Part shown: positions 49,101-58,278 of the stretch, one piece after another
Numbering within the stretch: position 1 is the first letter of the stretch
How the letters are laid out: each line of letters starts with the position of its first letter
NCBI GenBank assembly: GCA_949710005.1
Contig: OX453286.1
Location: forward strand, 26,734,014-26,798,013
DNA: 64,000 nt
Origin: Ricordea florida
Taxonomy: Eukaryota; Cnidaria; Anthozoa; Corallimorpharia; Ricordeidae
Direction: 5' to 3'
The notes under the pieces: model-generated
What the model was told of the DNA's origin: nothing
Database searches by the model: none
Seen by the model: only the letters and a program-made list of their open reading frames with translations
Made by a program: the position numbers and the translations under genes

Positions 49101-52100
49101 ATTGCTTGATGGGACGATGGAAAAAGCGCTCCAAGATAGAGTCTAGCTCTTTAAACAGTGCGGCAGAAGGCATGACGGATAATTCTGACAGTCCCTATAG
49201 GGTGAGCATATGATTGACGTCCTACGTAAGATAGATTATCTGCCCTGTTTTAACATAATCACCACAATTTGCATACTTTCTAATTTTTTGGAAACGGTTA
49301 TTAATAACCCAACTTTGTTATCGTGCATCCACTAACAGCTTACGACCTTGCTGGGAGTCCTTTCTGCAATATCATTTTTAATAGGTGTTAATGTACTTGT
49401 TTTGGATGTTATCCTTTTCAGTCCTTTTAAGACTACTAGTGTTTTTGTGCTAATCGACATCTTAGCAGGGACGGCGGAGCGTATTTTAAAATTTTTCCTC
49501 CAGAAAATGTTGAAATCTAGAGGCTCGGAAATGGTATTTTCAACATTCTCCATGAAATATTTCTAAAAAAAGACAACCTGGATAAGTGTAAAATGACAAA
49601 AAATGTCATCGTCGTAAAACTTGGGGGGGGGGCTAAAGCCCCCTCAGCCCCCTCCCCCGGCTCCGCCGTCCCTCCTTAGATGTTTTCACATAAATATATT
49701 TCAGTATTTGCTCTCTAATTGTGAGAGGTTTAGAAGATAGGCTGAAATGTTCAACTGGCTAAGAATGAAAAAAATTCAATTTACATGCTGCAAGAAGTTC
49801 ATTGTTCCGAAAAAAAAACAAACCCTATGTGGTCGGCAGAATGGGGTTCTAAAACTATTTTAAGCGGCGATGACAGTGCCAGGCTCAATATATGCGATCA
49901 AGTTCTTGCACCTACATTTTATTTTCGAGAAACCAAAACTGCTCTGACGAAGGCCTAACGCTAGCACCCTTAAATCCTTCTATGGTAAAACTTACTTTAT
50001 CAACTTGTTTGATAAGACAACTTTTGAGACTGGTCTCATTACGGTTTGTTTCTACTTACCCTTCATTGTTACGTTAGGATAAAAGCATGACAGCTCTACT
50101 GTGACAGCTTTGATTTGTGTTGTCTGGTATGAAACCATGTTGCTGGCCTCAATATTCACCCAAAATGCGTCTACAGTGTTGTATTCATAACTGAAATGTA
50201 TACTTGTGATGTTCGGGTCTTTCAAGAGCTTTAGGGTGTGGCCCAGTGATTGGCAATGTGCACCTCCAAATACAAAGAGTCCTTTATTATCTCCCATATT
50301 CCACTTCACACAAGTCTTCGTTCCAAATCTCTCAAAAGAAAGTGTGAAATACGTTGATTGGTTTACCTTCACTGGACTGTTATCTATAACATCCGGAGTC
50401 ATAACACTTTGTTCAGTTTTTACCGAGATGTTTTGTGTGACGTTGCTCACCAAGTTAAACGCAGTAACATTAGCCATGTATTCTCCATCTACATCCGGGT
50501 ACTTATGCAATATTGTCAACTCAGTTGTGTTCAGTTCCACCCCGTCTCCCAGTTTCCACCAATAAGTTAAATTTGTCCCCTTGTCCGGAGTCGCAGTGAA
50601 ATTTATACGGTTCTCACGGGGAAAAATATTATTCTGAGGTCCAAACCCAGGCACATTGTCACCGTAATCACTCGTGGTTGTTAACATAGCCAAAGCAACC
50701 CGAGTGACATCATCCTGTATTATAACGTACGTTGATCGAGTGACACTTGATACAAGATTTTCCGCAAAAAGGTCCACGCTGTAGATACCCGCTATGCCGA
50801 TATGACTGAGGGCGGTTTCAATTTCGTCTCCAGAATGTGATTTTGCCGCAGAATAAATTTGTGTTTCCGCTACTGTAAGGACAAATGAAACGTTTGTGCC
50901 ATTGGACATGGTCCAGCCGATAGTAAAGGCATGGCTCAAAATCTTGGGAGTTATTTCACGTAGCTCGAGCTCGTTAATTGGTCTTTGAACTGTTGCGTAA
51001 GTTGTATCATTAGATGCGCTGATTCTATTGGAACAGTTAACATGTACTTGATAATAACCCTCAGATGAATAATTGTGTCTGACTGTGAATTCTAGGTTCG
51101 AAAATGGAGTCTTGTCGGTGGTAAATCCATCTTTGTAGTACGTCAAGTTGTAACAGCTTTTTGCAAAGTAATCAAAGTTACCGTCTCCATAACTGAAAGT
51201 ACATTCAAAATCAGAGGCTTCCTCAAATTTCATAACAAACGCCGCTTCGTCTGTGAGGTTTAGGGGACGGAGACTTTCAACTTGCATCAGCTTTATTGGG
51301 ACTTCTGGCTTGCATACTTTTATCTTAGCGCTTTTAATCACGCTGCTGATTTTATTGTAGGCCGTAATGTTCAGAGTATATTCGTTATGCCTGGAGTAAG
51401 AATGGTTCATCATGAAAGCTGGGGATGTTACGTGTTTTCCATCACCAAAGTCGTAAATAAAAACTGGATCAGAGCCATTGACGTTCAAAAGAACCTCCAA
51501 GGTTGCGTTCACCTCAAGGCACTCGGTGTCGTATTTTTCCTATTTCATCGATAAAAATACAAATTAAAGCAAGTTGGCTACTTTATTGTTAGTAAATATG
51601 TAATGTCCCGGGCATAACTATACTCAGTGACACAATAATTATAAGCAGTTTTATAAACCGACAGGGCAAATTTTCTTGAATGGTGACTGTTATGTGGAAA
51701 AGCTACGAGGCTTCGAGACTTAGGGACTTTTAATTATACAAAAGCTGTATTACAAATCTAATTTTGATGTTCTTCCCAACAAAACACGTTAAAATTTCCT
51801 TACATGTTATCTAAGACATGATAACTCCGGCTGATAGAAGCCATTTATGACCTTAGTCCAGCCACCCGAGAAGGGAAAACCTAACAACTGCTTATTATAG
51901 CATGCGGGGATGTGTTAATTATTAATGATAATAAATTTAATGATAATAAATTTGTATGGCGCTCTTTTTTATATGGGTATGTTCAAAGGCGCTTTACATC
52001 AATTCTCCTATTTATTAATTGATTAATTCATTACAATTAAACTTTAGAAAGGATGACCACACAACAATTACAATTATTAGCATGCACGAATGTAGATCTG

Positions 52101-55100
52101 AAGATGTAAAATTGAAGCCCTGGCGATGGCATGGTCACTTCCATCCTCCCCTCCCCTTCCCAGCCCCTCCGCGTTCCTCCCTCAATTGGAGGGTGTCAGG
52201 AGCCCATTACCCGGAGCTTGCAACTGCTATGGTTTATGCAACAATGCTGTCCGAACACTCCGATGTAGACTGGTGTATGTCGCCTATGTTCGTTGTCGCC
52301 ACAGGCGGTTATCATGCTACATATCAATCGTGCACTAGCCTGTGACTGGCTCTCCCAAACCAATTCGCAGGAGAGACGATCTAAAAATAACCTTACTTGT
52401 GAAAACGCCGTTTCACAGACCTAGTATGGAAGTTGCATGCTCCGGGTAATGGGCTTTCGAGGGTGTATAAATGGCGGGTAACATCCTATAATATGTTACA
52501 AGCATCCCATCCAAGGGGAAATCAGATGCTTCATATTACATATCAGCTTCGGCTGTATGGAAACCCATAGCTCGTGTGAGCTTTTACTTGATGTATATCT
52601 AATTACTGTACCTGAATGGTGATGTTCCATAGTGGGTATTGTACTAAAGCCAAGCTGCTATTAATCACAGACCCAAGGAAATTCGTGGCCGTAATTCTGA
52701 CATTGTAACTTCCCACGCTGCTGTAATTGTGCCATACAGAGATGACAAAAACATCCATAACTTCGTCAACATGTACGACCCAAAGTGGATCTGAGCCGTC
52801 CCCGAAAGACACAGAAACGTTGACAGAAGATCCTTTCTTGATACCAATACCTATATTGGTTGGGAAGCCTATTTCTACCGCAGCAATGCCTGTTACAAAT
52901 CCGAACCCCTCTATTCCTCTAATAACAGTAATCTCACGATTGAGATGAGCCTGAGAGATGGGGTTTCTGGCGACAAGACTGATGCAATAATTTCCCGTGA
53001 ACGAATACGAATAACCAATACTAAACTGTCTTGTGCTCTGTTTTGTTGAATTATCTCCAAAATCCCACTCAAAACTGCAACACAGAAATGCATCACCACC
53101 ATTAAAACTTTCAGGAAATGCATAAATGCAGCTTGCAAAGGATAGTGTGACCGGGGGGGTGCTCCCTATAATGGCCTATACGGGGAGGCTCCGCCCGAAT
53201 GGGGTACCTTTTTCACGCTTCAGGTATATGAAAGCAAGAGAGGATGTGGGAAGAGAACGCATCCTCCATATCGGGTTCTCTTACTATGATAAGGGGACAG
53301 AATTTATTTTTAGATCCGGAAACTATTTTAACTGACCAATGCCTTATGTCCTCCTCATCACGTGGTTGTAATTTCCATGCGCCATGGGTATCTTGATTTG
53401 ACCTCGACTTTCCACTTAAGGTATTGGGAATCCGCGCATCCATGGAACGAGATGTAAATAGATTCCGGGCTAAAAATAGATTCTGTCCCCTCCCTTATCA
53501 TATCAGACGGGGGTAATATTCTCTTTCCTCATTTTCTCTTATTAATTTTTTTTAGTTTTCTTCCCCCCCCCCCCCCCCCCGGGAGTGTGACTTCAATGAA
53601 AACGAAAGCATTCAGTCAGGTTGGTGAACCGGATATAAGTTTTAGACTGAACCTAAAAAAAACTACTCCTTGTGTTTATGTTTCTTTTTACGATTTCAAC
53701 AGAATATAAAACAAAAGAGCAAAGGAACCATGATACCTTATCGGAGTTTTTCTGCGATTTTCCAAAGAGATTTAATTTATTCGAAGAATTACGTTTAATG
53801 CAGAGGCAATGGGACCAATGTAGATGTAAAAGCATGTCGTAGAAACGTTAATTCTGGTAACTTACGTTATGTCATGACCTTTAAGAGGAAGGACTGTAAA
53901 ATTAATCGTGGAATTTGCACCTACGATGCTTGGGTGTACAACTTGAATGGGGATGTGAATAGGATCCAATATTTGCAGATATTTTTGAAGTTCAACTGAT
54001 GAGCCATCGGTGTCATAGACCCGCAGTATCACGAGATGGCCCGAGTCGGCATTGGACTCCGAAAAGTATTTCTCTACAGTTACATTAGAACAGGACATGG
54101 TTGAGCCGTCGTGAAACTCCCAGACGAACCTTTAAAAACAACAACAATGTGGATTATTGTCATTTATCGCTATTAATAGATTTCATGTCGTTTAACATTC
54201 AGTATATGTTCATTCCTCTGCATTTACAAGCTCAACCGCCGTTAGCCGTTTGTTTCAATGCCAGGCATACTGAGGAGTGCACCTTTTGTTTGTCTATGAT
54301 ATCTGTGGATTACATCATATACTTTGCCTATATTCCTGCAACTGTTTGAAATATTTTTAAAAAAGGATTTTAAAAGAAAAGTGCCAGGAAATACTTAGGA
54401 AATACGCACGTGAAGTTTCCTTCGGTTACACTGCTCCGTGTGATTTGAACAGATGAGTTGACCATTCCAACGGTTGGGGAAAAAGTGAAATTCAGAGCAA
54501 TGACTGTGAATTAAAAATAAAAAGAAGAAATTATTAAAAGGCACATACGTCACAGAGGGAAAAACATCATGGGCACAAAACAGATCACTCAAGTGCTATT
54601 CGATCATTTCTGCGCGGTTAGGTACACTACGACGTATCACACTAAGTTACACAATCCTGCCGGAGCTTATCCCGGTCACGGCAGTGAGTGTTGTTACTCC
54701 CCTCTAGATGAGATGCTAGTCCAGCGCAGGGTTATCCCTAACATGATATTGCCGTTACCCATTTATACATCTGGGTTGACAGAGACAATGTGGATTTAAG
54801 CTTTTTGTCTAGAACAACACAGTGAAGTCACCCGGAGTTCCGGGCATCCTACTGGGAAGACCGAGTTGCTAACTACTACACTACCGTGTGGCTCCACCGC
54901 AGAACAGAGCTTAGCAGAAAAGCATTATGTTAAAAGACAGTAAACCTACCAGTTATCTTTTCATTGCACTCGCTAGTATGCACACTGATACCATTCTCCA
55001 CCAGGAGAAACAGATCAGTCTGGCCGGGCTCTTTACACTGGAAAGGAGCCTGGGTCCAGTTCGTTGTCTTGTTGGTTCGCCAAAATGTAGAGAACTGTGA

Positions 55101-58100
55101 ATCTGGTGTTATGTTGACCCTGATATCGATTATATCACCAACTTGACAAAGTGTTGTGTTTAATGAGAACGTCTAAAAGAAAGCAATTCACCGCACAATA
55201 AGAATCCGATAGTAAGATCTATCTTACAGTTGAGCCCTCTGTAATGTGGTGTACTGTAGAGTTTATTTTCGTACACCCTCGTTCCCAAAGGCCACCATTT
55301 TTTGACCAGCGGGATGATTCTCTGACTAGCAGAATGATTTTCGCCAAAATAAGCAGTTATGCTTTGCCATGTTGGACACCATATTGGTGACAATATTAAT
55401 GACTTACCTGACGCCCTACAAGATAGTCTCCAATATGGCAAACGGTGTTTTTTTAATAAAAAAAACAGATACCACCTGCACCCCTTAGGACAAGATAATG
55501 AAGAAAGTTAGCCTGATTTGTTTCTAATTATAAGACGAAAAAGCTATCACCCAGGACTCCGAGCGCCTCATCTTCGCAACTGCTTAAGTTGCGTACATAA
55601 TGGCGATGATCTTTCCCTTGTTGAATTTATTTAGCAAATTGTAGAGGTTTGGTAGCTTGGTTAGTAAAATCCTTCACCAATAAACAGTCCGGTAATGAGC
55701 AGAAAGCGCAATTACTGTAATTCTCAATTTCGATTTCTAGAACTTCACCACATCAATCATATGCTTCAATCCAAAACCTCTTAGGTACATTGGTCTGAAA
55801 AAGGACAAGTGGATCAGCTTATATTAGCCTGAGAAACCACTAAGAGAACCTACCACGTTTTGTATGGGGTCCCTAACTTTCACCACTCTAGAAGCCTCAG
55901 CACAGTCAAGTGCCACTGCTTGGCCAATTACTTGAACAGAGATCATATAATCTCCGGCCGAGCTATATGAGTGGGACACCGTCCTTTGTGGGCTATTTAC
56001 AGTTTTCTCTACTCCAACACTGAACGCGACTGTGTAGTTATTAGTACTACAACTCTCTTTGATGGTCACGTTGAATACTTGGCCAGTTCTCAATGTGGCG
56101 GAAGATACGTTAAAGAACCCTGAAAAAGAAATAATAGGGGACGGGTAAAGCTTAAAATCCATGTCATCCAACAGAACAAAGTGGTAACCTGCAATGATTC
56201 TTTTATAATTAATCTTGAGAGGCTTCTGAGAGCTTTGAGAGGTCATAAGACTCCGTGTTTTCATCTGTTCATTTTCTTACTCTGAGATCTATTAATTTAT
56301 CAGTGGGAGTTCAAGCGACTTCAACAGTTAACTGTTAAGTACCCACGCTCTTTAAACATGTGTCTATGCCCCACCTGTTAAGGTATTTTATTTGCTATGT
56401 AGATCGTATGTAAGATGCAGGTGCCAAACAGCTTCATCTTAATGCCCGGCCTCATTCAATAATTTACAATATGCAGACGATATGGTGACCACTGACGTAT
56501 CAATTAATACAAGCTACGTACAGCTGGCTACAGCTTTTCCCCTTTTTCAGAGGAAATAGCATAATGTTAACCTTCTAAATAAACCGGCCCAGATCAGAAG
56601 GTTTTGAGATAAATAAGCAAAACAGACAAAGTATGTAAGAGAATGGGGAAACAATTCAAATGTCTGTTTAAGCGAATGTTGCACTCCTACCTTGAGCGGG
56701 GGAAATGACTTGAAGGATCTGCAGTGATGCAAAATGTGTATTGATTAAAATAATGTGTGTTTTCAGCAAAACCCTAAAATAGTAATGAACTTAAGCTGGA
56801 CAAGACGATAATGTTAATATGAACATCTTTAATAAACCATGCAGTTTAGGTAGATATATTGATTGCTGTCCTCTGCAAACTGAACAATACTACCTAAATT
56901 ATTTTCTCATGCCAGAACGCTTAGAAAATTCCCTACAAAGATTCAGAAGGTAAGTTGCCTGTGAGCTGCCGGTTAACCAGACAATGGCATTTTTATGATT
57001 ATTTAGGGGCAAAACAAATTCTTATTTAACACGATCAAGCCTAGGTTATAGTTTTAATTACCTCATGATGCGACTTCACAATACAAAAGAGAAGCACTTT
57101 TAAAGAGCCTTCCAGGATAAAGCTCATAGCTTAAACACGACGACTTCTTCTGCAAACACTCCGAACGAAAAATCCTGATTTTACAAATTTTTCATTACTA
57201 TAAGTCCCGCCTTCCTTCAGTTAATACCAACGATATTCATCGTTGCTCGGCACACGTTCTGTGCATTGAAACTGAAAACTATACAAGTCAATCGTGCATA
57301 CTAATAAGTTTTCGACGAGAAAATTTGTGAAAGACGACTTTAAACACTTGAATATTTCGTCATCCTCTTTACTTTCATTTTGTAACTTAAGTCTTTTGAA
57401 TATAAAGCGAAGCAAGCGAAGAAATTAGCCAGGACTAGGATTATTTCTTTTAGATGAAAATAATTAATTCGAAGGTGTCTGCCAGAGAAACTGTTTCCTA
57501 AGTTACTCGACTTTCATTCTGTACTCGTTTGTTTCATGGCCGCTTCAGCATCTCTGATGAAATGTTGAGTAAACTCCATGTCATTCACGGGTTGACGCAA
57601 ATTTTTATTCAACCAGAAGCACCAGACTAGCAGGTCTTAAAAAATACGCGCAGTTTTAAACCAGTTTTTATTCAATCTTTTACACTTTTAGATAATTTAG
57701 GGATGCATCCAAAACAAGTATCGGGCAAGTTTAAAATAGTGACATCCGTTGCACCTCAGGGCAACATTTAGATAATGTCGGTATATCAAATCGCTCTCAC
57801 GCTTTGATGATGTCTTAATACTTAATACAAGGATAACAAAATTATCCTAATGTTCTTCAACACGTATATGGATAGATAGACAGATAGACAAGTAGTAATA
57901 TTGGCCACCCAGTTGATAAGGCAAATAAATCCCTGTTAAAACATTAACTGATAGGCTGACAGTTGCAGCGTTTGCCTTCCCTCTTTCACTCTGCAGAAAA
58001 CGGGCTAATGGTGAAAAAGTTTTTGTCTAAGTTTTCGGTAACTGCCAATTTCCTTTACTAAGCAACCGTCTCTGGGAAATCAACGTTCCTATGGATACTC

Positions 58101-58278
58101 ACCATTAAAAGAATTCAGCATAAAGCAAGATTAACCTGCAGATAGCATTTGTGAACATGGTCTTACGTCAGCGCTGCTGAAAACATGTACTCAGCGTGCT
58201 GATCACTAGACTAAACGCGATATTTCACTGATAACTTACCAGAATGAATGTTGCCCATAAAAAACCTTGAGGCCTCAT
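32464..58278 (-). CDS. Polycystin-1-like receptor channel (PKD repeats, REJ, GPS, PLAT, 11 TM)
   Basis: Twenty-six coding exons on the minus strand, all joining in phase, give about 3201 residues. Exons in order: 58240-58278, 56691-56718, 55854-56119, 54950-55172, 54410-54503, 53866-54129, 52612-53074, 50060-51539, 47159-47544, 46331-46519, 45930-46054, 45668-45778, 45165-45502, 43306-43574, 42494-42724, 41922-42047, 41516-41749, 40849-41109, 39172-39727, 38219-38556, 37466-37690, 36936-37197, 35568-36543, 35040-35256, 34476-34644, 32464-34199. Domains: signal peptide; about eight PKD Ig-like repeats (30-950); REJ/GAIN (about 950-2007); GPS with the HL|T site (about 2024); TM1; PLAT (2083-2190); TM2-TM11 with a polycystin (TOP) domain and pore. 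LRR, WSC and C-type lectin domains of PKD1 are absent, as in PKD1L1/PKDREJ-like members. It is probably a cleaved surface receptor that forms a cation channel. Confidence 0.92.
35568..36543 (-). other. Polycystin exon: end of PLAT and TM2-TM5
   Basis: Begins GSNPSWYLSRVTV, the last strand of the PLAT/LH2 domain, then ICERWLAVEEDDG. Four hydrophobic helices follow (around LSCCLSLLCCTMV, GLIIGIEASLIMFPVNLAL, WVVYVAWVLCFLSSV and FVQSIFLIQPLKVIVTAF). A Lys-rich loop separates TM3 and TM4. This is the conserved membrane block of polycystin-1 proteins. Confidence 0.88.
36936..38556 (-). other. Polycystin GPS autoproteolysis site, TM1 and PLAT start (three exons)
   Basis: Exon 38219-38556 ends with SSNCLFWDERNEDWINRGCK. 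Exon 37466-37690 continues VGDKTRPEQVHCQCNHLTSF. Together they form a full GPS with four cysteines, two tryptophans and the HL|T cleavage triplet. TM1 follows (FAVLLVVCLLFGLYIVLAII). Exon 36936-37197 is the PLAT domain (VRINAEAEFPYLISVHTG, CIVLSG, LTHIRIWHDNLG). Cleavage at this site is established for polycystin-1 and adhesion GPCRs. Confidence 0.9.
37918..37945. repeat. (TTG)n-tailed element end in a polycystin intron
   Basis: ACAATAAATTGTTGTTG, resembling the element end at 28415-28437. Tentative 3' end of a SINE or LINE. Confidence 0.4.
38680..38960. repeat. Imperfect ~100-bp tandem repeat (GATCAAATCATGCAGTG family)
   Basis: Three diverged units around 38693, 38800 and 38893 share GATCAAATCATGCA, GTG-GACCA-TCT and GTACTGAACAGTACT-like blocks. 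They lie in the intron between polycystin exons 19 and 20. Related copies are at 18515-18690 and 30540-30730. Confidence 0.65.
39903..40385 (+). pseudogene. Non-LTR retrotransposon (LINE) 3' end with RT C-terminus
   Basis: Translation from 39903 gives the C-terminal signature of LINE ORF2: NIHSYNTRSS, then SFSRFGVRLWNEI and KRRFKKELRRLFF..WEKENNYI. This is the YNTR...FSRFG..LWN..P pattern common to CR1/L2/Rex-type elements. One internal TAA follows FYVKS. About 200 bp of 3' UTR follow. The fragment is 5'-truncated and lies antisense in a polycystin intron. Confidence 0.8.
42908..43130. repeat. Direct duplication of ~90 bp in a polycystin intron
   Basis: Two copies start near 42911 and 43037, sharing ATAGTTATAGATATAGTAT and TTAATTCTTAGTAGACTTTG followed by CTGATTTCATTAGTTT. 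They have diverged by short indels. Confidence 0.7.
43243..43286. repeat. (ATT)n microsatellite
   Basis: Uninterrupted ATT units in the intron next to polycystin exon 14. They give a spurious poly-Asn run on the minus strand. Confidence 0.95.
43620..43830. repeat. GCGAGAC-rich minisatellite-like tract
   Basis: At least seven copies of GCGAGAC within about 210 bp, spaced irregularly by 10-60 bp, with further degenerate copies (CGAGACT). The tract lies in a polycystin intron. No coding capacity. Confidence 0.8.
44398..44520. mobile_element. Foldback element with TCTCGCAATGTGATTGGCTA ends
   Basis: The left arm (AATCTCGCAATGTGATTGGCTA) is matched in inverted orientation by TAGCCAATCA and by TGATTAGTT-like/CAGATTGCGAGA near 44520. 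The motif GTTGTCGAT-AGAGT...AGACAACGC inside recurs at about 44692-44720, so the full element may extend to about 44720. Confidence 0.5.
45165..47544 (-). other. Polycystin REJ region (exons 9-13)
   Basis: The exons encode recognisable REJ blocks: LRIDCEASNTTVFKWNVF, LKAAILGGIFKRYKFGTT joined to IMLSAKPSEDQD (the LxAxxSxDxD signature), YFWLCRNV, CFGTGAGRL, and LENGTYVLHASVTK. REJ (receptor for egg jelly) domains were defined in sea urchin sperm receptors and polycystin-1. One intron here (45503-45667) has a GC donor. Confidence 0.8.
46152..46194. repeat. (ATT)n microsatellite
   Basis: ATT run in the intron between polycystin exons 10 and 11, preceded by an ATC-rich stretch. Confidence 0.95.
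47560..50059. other. Large polycystin intron 8, repeat-derived
   Basis: About 2.5 kb between exons 8 and 9. It contains a G/C-rich foldback at 49621-49675 (a G run, then GGCTAAAGCCCCC and CCCCCTCAGCCCCC) and open frames without recognisable domains. It is probably built from transposon remnants that I cannot name. Confidence 0.5.
50060..51539 (-). other. Polycystin exon 8 with several PKD repeats
   Basis: A single 1480-nt exon encoding about 493 residues with four to five PKD Ig-like repeats, each with the WxxGDG / HxY...G.Y.V.V...N pattern: FIYDFGDGKHV, CTFSYGDGNFDY, GWTMSNGTNV, YWWKLGDGVELN and CVKWNMGDNKG. Numerous NxT/NxS sites suggest heavy glycosylation of the ectodomain. Confidence 0.85.
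52197..52458. mobile_element. hAT-like MITE with 8-bp TSD and ~24-bp inverted ends
   Basis: Flanked by the direct repeat GAGGGTGT (52189-52196 and 52459-52466). Inverted ends AGCCCATTACCCGGAGC and GCTCCGGGTAATGGGCT match over 24 bp with one mismatch (AGTTGCAAGCTCC against AGTTGCATGCTCC). No coding capacity. It sits in polycystin intron 7. Confidence 0.75.
53152..53583. mobile_element. Non-autonomous hAT-like element, copy 2, with 8-bp TSD
   Basis: The 432-bp element lies between perfect 8-bp direct repeats AGTGTGAC (53144-53151 and 53584-53591). It has G-run and C-run ends (CGGGGGGGTGCTCCC on the left; a run of about 18 C then GGG on the right), as in the element at 12468-12875, but the interior differs. 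It is inserted in polycystin intron 6. Confidence 0.8.
54640..54897 (-). mobile_element. tRNA-derived SINE-like repeat in polycystin intron 4
   Basis: Read on the minus strand, it starts with a tRNA-like A-box region (CACGGTAGTGTAGTAGTTAG). The body contains blocks familiar from a widespread metazoan interspersed repeat: GGAGCTTATCCCGGTC, GATGCTAGTCCAGCGCAGGG and CCATTTATACATCTGGGTTG (+ strand). The B box is degraded. It sits just beside exon 4. Confidence 0.55.

Noticed and set aside
49332..49566. Overlapping frames of about 72 aa on both strands in a polycystin intron
   Set aside because: No domain or splice context. Next to a G/C-rich repeat; probably transposon debris that I cannot identify.
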